DNA of 64,000 bases, from positions 561,368,176 to 561,432,175 of the forward strand of contig NC_058521.1 in the NCBI RefSeq assembly GCF_904849725.1. Reading direction: 5' to 3'. This DNA is from Hordeum vulgare subsp. vulgare (taxonomy: Eukaryota; Streptophyta; Magnoliopsida; Poales; Poaceae). Below, piece by piece: positions 1-9,239 of this stretch. The notes below the pieces were generated by a model. The model worked only from the letters and a program-made list of their open reading frames with translations, did no database searches and was not told the origin of the DNA. The translations under genes and the position numbers were made by a program. The stretch's first letter is position 1; each line of letters begins with the position of its first letter.

Positions 1-215
1 GCGCCGGCTGAAACATTTTTGGCGCGAAAAATCTCTGGGCTCGCCGAGTCAGCGACTGTCGCGCGCGGTCGTCGTCCTCATCGCCTTGTTTCCCGCGGGA
101 ATCAATGCGAAGGCTGCGCCGCCGGTCAGCCTTCCATTGATTCACGGGCGGCGCGGCGACGCGCGTCCCACTCGCCTTCTCCCGCTGTTGCGGCAGCTCC
201 TGGACGCCGAGGCGG

Positions 216-698
216 ATGGGGACAACGTCGTCCTCCTTGTCCGGCTCCAGCTCCTCCGGGTCGGCGGCGTTCCTTCCCGTCAAACCGGAGCCGCATGAGA
301 CGCCGTTGGGGCGGCGCACACGCAACGGCGGCATTGTCATCAACGAGCCCGGCCCCTCCTCCCGCCTTATCAAGCCGAAGAGGGAGCCGGGACTCCTCCC
401 CGTCAAGCAGGAGCACCTGACTATGGCCGCCTCCGACGAGACCGCCCTCAAATGGGAGCGGGATGACTACGTCCGGGAGGAGATGGAGCGCCAGCGCCGC
501 GCCCTTGAGGAGATCGCCGCCCGGCGCTGCGGCCGCGAGGAGGGCAGCGTTGTCATCCTCGACGACAGCGACGAGGAGGCGCCGGGGCCTTCCAACCCCG
601 TTTGCCAGGGCGACCCAGGGCAGGGGTGCAGCAAGGACGGCGGCAGAGCGCAGGACGACGGCGACTACACCAATTTCTACAAGCTTCTCGGCATGTAG
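216..698 (+). CDS. Small hypothetical protein with SUMO-site-like and SIM-like motifs
   Basis: An intact 160-codon frame opens at the ATG at 216 and ends just before AT-rich DNA. I do not recognise a named family, although its style (VKPEP motifs, an RRALEEIAARR helix, DSDEE, a terminal FYKLLGM) resembles a repetitive group of grass hypothetical proteins I have seen. What is visible: a Ser/Gly-rich N-terminus, two psi-K-x-E SUMO consensus sites (VKPE at residues 22-25, VKQE at 63-66), a charged helix around 78-108, and VVIL followed by DDSDEE at 112-120, which fits a SUMO-interacting motif. GC content is high, typical of grass first exons. It could be a real small gene, a gene fragment inside a DNA transposon, or a chance GC-rich frame. 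It lies about 1.3 kb upstream of the SUVH coding region on the same strand. Confidence 0.45.
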   Translation: MGTTSSSLSGSSSSGSAAFLPVKPEPHETPLGRRTRNGGIVINEPGPSSRLIKPKREPGLLPVKQEHLTMAASDETALKWERDDYVREEMERQRRALEEIAARRCGREEGSVVILDDSDEEAPGPSNPVCQGDPGQGCSKDGGRAQDDGDYTNFYKLLGM

Positions 699-953
699 AA
701 GGCGTTGGGCGGTGGCGATGTAGTTTAATTATGTTTTTGTTTCACTTTTGTACAAATTTTAATGAAAACTATGAATTTCCTTCGAATTTGAGTTGGTTTT
801 GGCCGAATTTGGTCTGTGTTTGTTCTTTTCAAAAAACAGTTGGGGCAACCTGGGGCTCGGATTCCCCCCCCCCCCGCGCGCGATATTGTCGCCGGCGCGC
901 TCCCAGGCGGCGCTGTTTCACGCCCCTGGGGGGCCGAACGGTTGGAGATGCTC
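699..953. other. 3' flank of the small ORF, ending in a TIR-like sequence
   Basis: AT-rich sequence after the 216-698 frame passes into a C-run and GC-rich stretch (about 866-940). It ends with gaacggttggagatgctctt at 936-955, which resembles the reverse complement of the GAGCATCTCCAAC-type ends of grass DNA transposons. No partner end is inside the window, so the element cannot be delimited. Confidence 0.25.
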
Positions 954-1112
954 TTAGTTCTGTTGTGGTACATATTCAAACAGCAAACAATCAGTTCCTA
1001 CTACTAGGTCTTTCTTCTTAACTGATTCGCCATGCTATGCTCCTTGAAGTTGTCTTAGCCCAGAGCCATTTGTAGCCTAAAAACGGCTGGACTGTTCGTG
1101 TATAAAATTTTC
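954..1112 (+). repeat. Tandem-like segmental duplication upstream of SUVH, copy 1
   Basis: About 160 bp beginning ttagttctgttg and ending near tataaaattttcag. It recurs as a diverged copy at 1321-1500. The shared landmarks are the catattcaaacagcaaaca block, the ctactaNtaggtc block and the gccatttNtagcctaaaaa block. It lies in the probable promoter or 5' UTR of the SUVH gene. Confidence 0.75.
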
Positions 1113-1320
1113 AGTTGGCATAATGTCAGTTATATTAATTGTTACCATTTTTAATTTGCAGTAGAGTAATCATTTTAAAGCATCAATGTATTACCAGCTA
1201 TTCTTTTTGAACTTTTGGTTGTTTACCAGCAGCTGTGTTTGTACCACCATCAATTATTATGTATTAGATTTGCCATTTTTCTGACTTGATGTTATACAAA
1301 CAGGAAGTTATTGTCTAATC

Positions 1321-1500
1321 TTAGTTCCGTTGTCGTACATATTCAAACAGCAAACAACAAACAACAAACATCTTCCCGATTCCTACTAATAGGTCCTTTT
1401 TGCTTAACTCATTCTCTGTGATATGCTCCTTAAAGTTGGCTTAGCTCTGAGCCATTTATAGCCTAAAAAACGGTTGAACTGTTTGTGGATAAAACTTTCA
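1321..1500 (+). repeat. Segmental duplication upstream of SUVH, copy 2
   Basis: Diverged second copy of 954-1112, carrying a short extra caaacaacaaacaacaaac expansion. It ends four bases before a good splice-donor match (GTAAGT at 1504). The duplicated segments could therefore be alternative 5' UTR exons; this is inference. Confidence 0.75.
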
Positions 1501-1503
1501 ATA

Positions 1504-1947
1504 GTAAGTATTACTCTATCTGAATCCAGAGAACTGTTGTTTTTGATTTTTCATGCTGTCTAATACACAAGCTTTAAGATACTTTGCTGCCATAGCTTAT
1601 AAATTAGAAAAGAAAATAATGCCATGGAAGCATTGTGTCGAATACGAATGCCATTTTCGCATGGGCAATTTCAATACTAAAAAAATAACAATGTTTACAG
1701 TTTGATTGATGGCACAGTTACCAAGCAAAATTTAATTGATACATTATCTTTGTTTATTTTTCATGATTATGCTATTAATGTTGCATGTCTTCTGTGTAGT
1801 AATCAGTGAACTGTGATTTGATGAATAATCAGACTTAAAAAAAAATCTAGATCTGCTGGTAATACTTCACTATCTGCATTAAACAAATAACAGTTTAAGT
1901 TATTTATGAATTCTACACTCAATGCACTGAAGAATTTTTCTTTTCAG
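1504..1947 (+). other. Candidate 5' UTR intron of the SUVH gene
   Basis: Begins GTAAGT (1504) and ends after a pyrimidine tract, ttttcttttcag (1936-1947). The interior is AT-rich, as grass introns are. Plant SUVH genes commonly have an intronless coding region preceded by UTR introns. The acceptor is convincing; the donor choice is less certain. Confidence 0.5.
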
Positions 1948-2053
1948 CTTTCTCCGAAGTATGGCTTGTGGACAAGTGTAGACCTGTAGACAAAGAGACA
2001 AAGAAATTGCTGACATAAGTCCTTATTTGAGAAAGATCAGTTGTCAGCTTACA

Positions 2054-4576
2054 ATGGCTGGAAATCAGCAGCCGGCTTCAGTTGTGTTGGATTATGCAGC
2101 AGTCCTCGACGCCAAACCCTTGCGCACACTGACCCCCATGTTCCCTGCACCGCTAGGGATGCACACTTTCACCCCTAAAAGCTCATCTTCAGTTGTCTGT
2201 GTCACCCCGTTTGGACCATATGCTGGAGGTACCGAACTGGGAATGCCTGGTGGTGTTCCGCCAATGTTAACATCACCGTCCGCTTCTGCAGATCCCAAGC
2301 AGGTGCAGCCATATACGGTTCATATGAATGGAACTTCTAATGCTAATGGTACTACAAGCAACACAATGGTTACCCCTGTGTTGCAAACTCCTCCAGCAGT
2401 CACTACACAGGAGTCTGGTAAGAAGAAGAGGGGGATGGTTACCCCTGTGTTGCAAACTCCTCCAACAGTTACTACACAGGAGTCTGGTAAGAAGAAGAGG
2501 GGGAGGCCCAGGCGTGTGCAAGATACAACTACTGTTCCCCCGGTTCCTCCAGTTCAACCGGTTCCTACAGTTCATTCAGTTCCTTCAGCTCCTCCAGAAG
2601 TTAATAATATTGTTCTCCAGACACCTACTTCAGCCGTCTCACAGGAATCTGGTAAGAGGAAGAGGGGACGACCCAAGCGTGTGCCAGATGTTTCTGTCTT
2701 ATCAACTCCAGTGCCTGTAGCAGATGGTACGCCTATTTTACAGACACCTCCTGCATCTAGTGTACATGAATCTGTTACAAAGAAAAGGGGGCGGCGATCC
2801 AAGCTTGTGCAGGATATTTCAGATACTTCAACTCCCCCAGTTCATTCAAAAGAGAGTGAGCCCTTTATGCAGACTCCTGCAGTCACCGTATTGGAGGATG
2901 GTAAGAGGAAGAGAGGGCGGCCGAAGCGTGTGCCTGATAGTTCAGTGACTCCTTCAAGTCATTCTGTCCTTACAGTAGATGTTGACAGTGGTGACACATC
3001 AAAACGTGGCCGGCCTAGAAAAATTGACACAAGCCTATTGCACCTGCCATCTTTGTTTTCAGACGATCCCAGGGAATCCACAGATAATATACTTATGATG
3101 TTTGATGCACTGCGACGGCGGCTCATGCAGCTGGATGAGGTGAAGCAAGTAGCAAAACAGCAGCAAAACTTGAAGGCTGGGAGTATCATGATGAGCGCTG
3201 AACTTCGCCTCAGTAAGAACAAGAGGATTGGAGAGGTTCCAGGTGTTGAGGTTGGTGACATGTTCTACTTCAGAATTGAGATGTGCCTGGTAGGGTTAAA
3301 TAGTCAGAGCATGGCAGGGATAGATTATATGTCTGCTAAGTTTGGTAACGAGGAGGACCCCGTGGCCATTAGTATTGTGTCAGCTGGTGTGTATGAGGAT
3401 GCTGAAGATAATGATCCAGATGTTCTGGTTTACAGTGGACATGGCATGTCTGGTAAGGATGACCAAAAGCTTGAGAGAGGTAATCTTGCACTGGAGAGAA
3501 GTTTGCATAGGGGTAATCCCATTAGAGTCGTTCGCACTGTGAAAGACTTGACTTGTTCAACTGGTAAGATATACATATATGATGGCCTTTACAGGATCAG
3601 AGAAGCCTGGGTAGAGAAAGGTAAATCTGGTTTCAATATGTTTAAACACAAGTTGCTCAGAGAACCTGGACAACCTGATGGCATTGCAGTGTGGAAGAAG
3701 ACTGAAAAATGGAGGGAAAATCCATCCTCTAGAGATCGTGTTATAGTGCACGACATATCATACGGTGTGGAAAGTAAGCCTATCTGCCTTGTAAATGAGG
3801 TTGACGATGAGAAAGGTCCTAGCCACTTCACGTATACAACTAAACTTAACTACATGAATTCCCCAAGCTCAATGAGAAAGATGCAAGGCTGCAAATGCAC
3901 AAGCGTATGCCTACCCGGTGATAACAACTGTTCTTGTACGCATCGAAATGCTGGTGACCTTCCTTACAGTGCTTCGGGCATACTTGTTAGTCGGATGCCT
4001 ATGTTATATGAGTGCAATGATTCATGCACTTGTTTACATAATTGCCGGAACCGGGTTGTACAAAAAGGTATCAAGATCCACTTTGAGGTGTTTAAAACGG
4101 GAGATCGAGGCTGGGGCCTGCGTAGTTGGGATCCAATCCGAGCAGGCACATTCATCTGTGAATATGCAGGTGTAATTGTTGACAAGAATGCTCTTGATGC
4201 AGAAGATGATTATATCTTTGAGACCCCTCCTTCGGAGCAGAACTTAAGATGGAACTATGCACCAGAATTACTGGGTGAACCTAGTCTTTCTGACTTAAAT
4301 GAATCATCTAAGCAGTTGCCAATAATTATTAGTGCAAAATATACTGGTAACATAGCTCGCTTCATGAACCACAGCTGCTCACCTAATGTTTTTTGGCAAC
4401 CAGTTCTGTATGACCATGGTGATGAGGGATATCCACACATCGCATTCTTTGCAATTAAGCATATTCCTCCAATGACAGAGCTTACATATGATTATGGTCA
4501 GAGCGGTAATTCAGGGTGTCGGAGGTCTAAAAGTTGCTTATGTTGGTCTCGCAAGTGCAGGGGTTCCTTTGGCTAA
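2054..4576 (+). CDS. SUVH: SUVH-type histone H3 lysine-9 methyltransferase
   Basis: Predicted nuclear enzyme that adds methyl groups to histone H3 Lys9 using S-adenosylmethionine and reads methylated DNA through an SRA domain. The frame is open from TTG 2027, but the first ATG is at 2054 in good context (acaATGG), giving 840 residues. Domains in order: Pro-rich N-terminus; AT-hook-like KRGRP or KRGR motifs near residues 146-155, 200-209, 242-250, 283-292 and 316-323; SRA/YDG about 390-540; Cys-rich pre-SET about 610-672; SET about 673-816 with RGWG (685-688), RFMNHSC (769-775) and YDYG (812-815); post-SET CLCWSRKC near the end. All expected catalytic motifs are present and there is no break. 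Intronless coding and this domain order fit the SUVH1/SUVH3 group. It is longer than the roughly 670-residue Arabidopsis members because of the AT-hook region. It is likely functional. Confidence 0.95.
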   Translation: MAGNQQPASVVLDYAAVLDAKPLRTLTPMFPAPLGMHTFTPKSSSSVVCVTPFGPYAGGTELGMPGGVPPMLTSPSASADPKQVQPYTVHMNGTSNANGTTSNTMVTPVLQTPPAVTTQESGKKKRGMVTPVLQTPPTVTTQESGKKKRGRPRRVQDTTTVPPVPPVQPVPTVHSVPSAPPEVNNIVLQTPTSAVSQESGKRKRGRPKRVPDVSVLSTPVPVADGTPILQTPPASSVHESVTKKRGRRSKLVQDISDTSTPPVHSKESEPFMQTPAVTVLEDGKRKRGRPKRVPDSSVTPSSHSVLTVDVDSGDTSKRGRPRKIDTSLLHLPSLFSDDPRESTDNILMMFDALRRRLMQLDEVKQVAKQQQNLKAGSIMMSAELRLSKNKRIGEVPGVEVGDMFYFRIEMCLVGLNSQSMAGIDYMSAKFGNEEDPVAISIVSAGVYEDAEDNDPDVLVYSGHGMSGKDDQKLERGNLALERSLHRGNPIRVVRTVKDLTCSTGKIYIYDGLYRIREAWVEKGKSGFNMFKHKLLREPGQPDGIAVWKKTEKWRENPSSRDRVIVHDISYGVESKPICLVNEVDDEKGPSHFTYTTKLNYMNSPSSMRKMQGCKCTSVCLPGDNNCSCTHRNAGDLPYSASGILVSRMPMLYECNDSCTCLHNCRNRVVQKGIKIHFEVFKTGDRGWGLRSWDPIRAGTFICEYAGVIVDKNALDAEDDYIFETPPSEQNLRWNYAPELLGEPSLSDLNESSKQLPIIISAKYTGNIARFMNHSCSPNVFWQPVLYDHGDEGYPHIAFFAIKHIPPMTELTYDYGQSGNSGCRRSKSCLCWSRKCRGSFG
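2366..2503 (+). repeat. 69-bp in-frame tandem duplication in the AT-hook region
   Basis: Two adjacent 23-codon units (2366-2434 and 2435-2503), each encoding MVTPVLQTPP...ESGKKKRG, differ at only a few bases. In the first unit KKKRG is followed by MVTP instead of RPRR, so the duplication made an AT-hook lacking its RP core. It looks recent. Confidence 0.9.
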
Positions 4577-5881
4577 ATAATCAACCCTTAAGGGATACTT
4601 TCCTAGTTGAAGGTTAGTGATTTCTGATAATGTCTCCTTTCTGTACATTACTTTTCTAAAAGATGCCATATTTTCATTTTATTGCTGTTATCTATTGGAG
4701 TTTGAAGGGTGTGATATTTTTTGAGATGTTGATAGATGCAAATATTCCAATAGAGTATTGCTCGTTTGCACTCCTTTATAAAATCAGAACTCACAGAATA
4801 TTAACAGGGCATGCAGTGGCAATGTTAACTACATTGGCTTGGAATCTGAAAGGTAGCAAGAAAGATGTGTCAGTGGGACCCCTTCATGTCAGGATAGCAG
4901 TACCATATGTCGGTCAGAAATCATTTAAACACTCACAGTGAGAAAATACTAAGCATATACAACACTATATACGCTCTTGCATGCCATCCATGCATACCAA
5001 CAGCCAGGAATAAGAGCTCATCTGTGCTAGAGCACCGTGTTCTGGATATCCGATAAATGTTATTTATGTCACACGTGGATTATTTTCAGAACATTTCTCC
5101 CTTGCAGGATTTTGAATTACTGTGCTCATATTTAGCTATTTGTTTTTTAGTCAGTGACTGAATTTGCATAAGGCCCAACACAGTAGTTGCTGAAACTATG
5201 TCTTGCTCATCCACCTGTAGATCCTGTTAAATGTATGCCTGGGTCGGAATCTGATGACCTTATCCTTGATGAACAGAAGCAGCTTATGGTGGCGGCGGCA
5301 TTATGGGTGTGGTGTTCCAGCCACAGTTGAAATAACTTTGCTGCCTCTTTCTATCCGGGGTTGGAATGCGGGGTAGAGTACAAACGACTAGATGTTGTAA
5401 TAAAGGGCAAGCTATGCTTCTGTGGTGTTGTTAGTTGTAGTTGTCTGCTCCGGTTTAAGACCACCCAGTGGAATTCCTTCTATGTATTGTCATTGCGAAG
5501 ATGTTTCAAGCCTGCAGTGAATCTATCGTTTTCGATTTGTAATCCTAGCGGATTAATGTGTCCTGTGAATCTGTGATTGCCGTGGAGAGCGAATGAAGGC
5601 AACAATAATAATCCAGCTGGGCATTGTTCGTGCAGGGGTAAAGATAGGGGCAGAGTCAGTGCTGTGCGCTTGATTTATGATTCGGTGAATGACTTTGATG
5701 GTTGATTGCTTAGATTCGCTGCTTTTGTTCTGTAGCGATCTTTATTTTCTTCTTATTCTAACCCTATTCTCTCTGAAATTTGTTTTTCTGTTCTTGTTCA
5801 GATTTGGTGTGAAGGATGGTGCTCTGTTCCTATGAGCAGTAGGCTCGCTGGGATTTTGGGCTTTGCCGTGTATTTTGGTCC
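4577..5881 (+). other. SUVH 3' UTR and downstream flank
   Basis: No convincing coding sequence. There is a possible 3' UTR intron with donor AAG|GTTAGT at 4613 and acceptor ttctcccttgcag ending at 5107; this is a pattern match only. An AATAAA-like signal (taataaagg) occurs near 5399. The short frames at 4663-4941 and 5361-5576 have no recognisable features. Confidence 0.35.
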
Positions 5882-6033
5882 CTGCTTGGCATACCGTTTT
5901 CTGCACATTACAGGTGTAAAATAAATACAGACCTCCATCCACTGGTTTAGTTTCCAGCCGGAAGACACTCATGTCCAGTAAAATACACCTGTAAATTTTA
6001 CATCCCTGTATTAAATTACACCTATACCAAGCG
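5882..6033. repeat. Imperfect foldback repeat, possible MITE
   Basis: The left arm (tgcttggcata, then aggtgtaaaataaatacag) is matched by the reverse complement of the right arm (gcgcttggtata, aggtgtaatttaatacag), with an 18-base interruption in the left arm. No target-site duplication is clear. Confidence 0.35.
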
Positions 6034-6281
6034 CATCCTTAGCGTTTCATATATGAGAATCTGGTGGTTACCCTATAGTCTGTCTGGACAGCATGCATGA
6101 AATTCATTCATGAAGGAATCAACCAAAGCTCTCAAGCGACGCATATGTTCATCTAGCATTTCATATCCGAACTTGATATGATACATGAGAATAAGGCCCA
6201 ATTCTCTCAGAATCTAGGGATTCTCTCATAATCAAATCCCTTCCCAGCTTCTACAAGAAACTTTAAGCTCCATTTGTTTTA

Positions 6282-6496
6282 CTCTCTCCGTCTCGGTTTA
6301 CAAGTCCGGCATATGTACCTAGGTCGTCAATTTGATCAACTTAATGTGAGGCATATATAACAAAAAATATATCATTAGAAACTTTAGATGTTCTATTTTC
6401 TAATGATATAATCTTTATGTTGAACAATATATTTTATATAATTCAAATTGACGATCTAGGTGCACGTGCATGCCTTTTAAACTGTGACGGAGTGAG
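6282..6496. mobile_element. Stowaway-type MITE (Tc1/Mariner)
   Basis: A 215-bp element with long terminal inverted repeats: left ctctctccgtctcggttta; right end the inverse of ctcactccgtcacagttta. Both arms continue inward through an ACCTAG[G/A]TCGTCAATTTGA block. It is flanked by TA at 6280-6281 and 6497-6498, the expected target duplication. The CTCYCTCCGT start is typical of Triticeae Stowaways. It has no coding capacity and an AT-rich centre, and can fold into a long hairpin. It lies about 1.7 kb past the SUVH stop. Confidence 0.9.
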
Positions 6497-6670
6497 TACA
6501 ATCCTATCTAGTTAGGGTGTAATTAGTTAGGATTATAAAAAAAATGAGGATCAAAGATTTTAGGAAAAGCTAGGGATGGGTTAGATTCCGGGAGAGTTTC
6601 CGGATTCTGGCAAAAGAACTGGGCCTAAATAGACCAGCAAGCTCCCCGGCAACCCAGGCAGATACTAAGC

Positions 6671-7145
6671 CTAGTGCACCCCCAATAGAATATGCTGAAA
6701 TACACACTGATGGAGCTGTGCTATGGAATCGTGGTGCTTCTTGTGCTGTTGTATGCCGCGACGATGCTTGTAACTTCCTTGGCAGTTTGGCTCTAGTTAT
6801 TGATGGTCATATCGATCCAACTAGGCTTGAAGTGATCACTTGCATGGGAGGCGTTGGCCCTTGCGGAGGATCTCCTACTCCATAATTTTGTTATCTCTTT
6901 CGGTTGCAAGCAGGTGATGAATGACATCAGTAGGGGCAAATAGGGGCGATATGGCTCCATCATTTCAGAAATTAAACTTCGAATTGTTAACTTTTATCGT
7001 AATTTTATTTTTGAAGGGCAAGCCATTAATGACGAGGCCTATAGTTTAGCTAAGCAGTCTCTTAATCTCGGGCCAAGGCGTCACATTTGGCTGGCCAACC
7101 TGTATGATCCGATCTCTCACATCATGTGGATTATCATCATTAAAG
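6671..7145 (+). pseudogene. RNase H-like domain fragment of a LINE (non-LTR retrotransposon)
   Basis: Translation in shifting frames gives EIHTDGAV, then a C-R-D-D...FLGSLAL stretch, an IDPTRLE stretch, and later an N-D-I-S-R-G stretch and an HIWLANLYDP-like end. This is the layout of the RNase H-like domain (RVT_3) at the 3' end of plant LINE polyproteins. Several frameshifts and stops interrupt it, no reverse transcriptase is present, and no poly(A) tail or target duplication is evident. It could instead be an RNase H-like gene fragment. Confidence 0.6.
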
Positions 7146-7429
7146 CTTTGGCTTTCCCCTGAAAAAGTGTTTGTTGGTTTGACTGCAAGAACTAAATCTT
7201 TTTTTTCAAGCTGGCCTATTCAGTATATATAGTGTATTTCAAATGGTTGAAGCTTATTTTAATGAAAATAATGACCTCTGACGTATTTTTATATAGTGAA
7301 AATAGCGTTTCAAATGATCGAGCCCATCACTCTAGTTCCTTGTGTTGAGCTTGCTTTTTTATTTATTTTACGAGGTTTGTATTGAGTTTGTTGCAGAGAG
7401 AATATCTACCAGATAGCTTAGGGCAACTC
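7146..7429. other. Intergenic AT-rich sequence
   Basis: Nothing recognisable between the LINE fragment and the start of the DNA-transposon remnant. Confidence 0.3.
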
Positions 7430-9239
7430 CAACAACCCGAACGAACACGGATTTTATTCGCTTTTCATCCGTTTGAATTGGCGGGAGGACAGATGGGCCA
7501 GAGGCGTGCTGTCATGTGGCTGAGTTTTTGACAAGCAGATTTAATATACATTTTAGGGCTAGCGGCCATGGTTCATGCTGATGTGTGCCGCTTGTGCACA
7601 TGGAAGCCTAAAAAAAGTCATATTTCATGCATGCATATTTGTCAGCACACACAAAAAAAGTTTATAGTTCATGCATCTCGGCCCCGTAGTTCATGCCGAC
7701 ATATAAAAATGATGGCACTCTTAGTCTCTTGGTCATTGTTCAACCATCTAGCTCGAGCATCTTATTTTGCCTCTTCTCAAACCAAGTCCTTCTCCTTGGG
7801 ATACCTTGCTCAAATCCATCATCATTATCTTCACTTCCTTCGCCATTAGTGTGAGCGTCATCTCTTTTGTTTTTGTCTTTGCATGGTCGCTTCGATCTCG
7901 AGCTTTTTTGTTTGTTTGTTCTCCTCGATCTCGAGCTTATTCTTTTGTACCTCGATGTAGGCCTTTATTTGCCCCTCCTTCTTTTGGCGCTTCCTCTCTT
8001 CCCTTGCTTCCTTTTGGGCCATGAACCCTCGCAAGGTTTATTACAAGGTGAATGTTGCCGCCTCACACTTCTCGTCCAACTTGCAGTTGGTTTCCCGTCT
8101 CCCCCTTGGCCGTTTCTATCCTTCACCATACTCAATGACGGTTGTCGACACCCCATTCTTCTTTTGTGTGGCATATTGCTCCCTAAACTTTGGGCAATCA
8201 CAAATGATCGTCCACCAATGGATGAGTGTGAGTGGCTTGTCCTCATGGTTGGCCTTAAAGGCTTTCAAAGCTTGGATGCCTACAAGTGAAAACGGAGGCA
8301 ACAATGCACATTAATATGCAATGGACATGAAAGCATCAATAAACAAGATGCACCATATGAACATGGAGAAGGAATTTTAAACCATGTCTTTGACGCCCAA
8401 GACACTCATGGGACGACCTTCGATGCTTTCAAGGGTGACAGAAAACTTATTGCACTCTGGTGGGATGAACTCCTACCTGTTTGCGATTGGCACATTACCG
8501 TCGTTGCTCTCAAACTTTTAGGGTGAGAACTTCCTACGTTCTTTTAAGTATGTATGAACTCTCGCTCAAAATGTTGATCCCTTTTGCTCGACGCTGATCT
8601 CGGCATCTTGTTCAATTTCCTCCCAACCTTCACAAATCAACTTGTCTCATCTTTTGTGTATGCTTTCATCCAAATGCTTTGTCGTCTTTTGTGTGTGCAT
8701 TGTCTTGTTGAGTGAGCTCATTGGCAAACAAAGACTCCCCCTCGATGTCCACATCATCTTCTTCCTCTTGGTTGTATTCTTACAATTGGTCACCTTGGCC
8801 GTTGGTGTCTTCTTGGTTGAAGTGGCCGGCCATGCCCTCTTGGCTTTGTGTGAAGTTGTCGCGACCGTATTGGATTTGGATCTCGTCGGCATCCTAGTCT
8901 TCGCCACCCTAAAAAGTGATGTTCTCCATAATGAAATCATTGCAGTTTCTCAAGTAATCATGTGTCGTCGTCGAGGCCGACGTATAGTCGAACAAGTAGC
9001 AGGCATGGGGAAGGTTGCTCATAGAGATCTCCCGCGTTCGCTTCCGTTGCATCCCGATGGATGACCCGCTGGTCATAGGTTTGCGTTGAGGTCGATGGGT
9101 CCGTACGCATGCAGGTGGTGGTCGACGTTTTCAAACTCGCTTCCAGCGAGCAGTCCCGAGCGAGGCAGAGAAGCGTGACGCGATCAGGTTGTGTTAGGGA
9201 GGGAAGTCATGCGTCAGTGGCGTGGTGGAGGTGCGCGGT
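7430..9239 (-). pseudogene. PIF/Harbinger-type ORF1 (NAM-associated, SANT-like) pseudogene, 3' portion
   Basis: Minus-strand translation in broken frames gives, in order: an acidic stretch with DADEIQIQYGRDNFTQSQEG (about 8900-8810), a DVDIEG.SLFANELT stretch (about 8750-8700), then QALKAFKANHEDKPLTLIHW and TIICDCPKFREQYA (8280-8165), and finally KAKEMTLTLMAKEV...MMMDLSKV (about 7880-7790). This order matches the high-copy Triticeae proteins annotated as NAM-associated or glutathione-transferase-like, the DNA-binding ORF1 partner of PIF/Harbinger transposases. Many stops and frameshifts show it is dead. A TIR-like gggcaactccaacaacccga at 7432-7451 may be one element end. The rest of the gene continues at 24736-24362, split off by a 15-kb nested insertion. 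Transposase ORF2 is not seen. Confidence 0.65.

Noticed and set aside
834..955. Complete DNA transposon including the small ORF at 216-698
   Set aside because: Only one TIR-like end is visible and the left end would lie outside the window, so no element can be delimited.
8642..9064. 140-codon plus-strand hydrophobic frame
   Set aside because: Antisense of the Harbinger-type ORF1, whose motifs are read on the minus strand.
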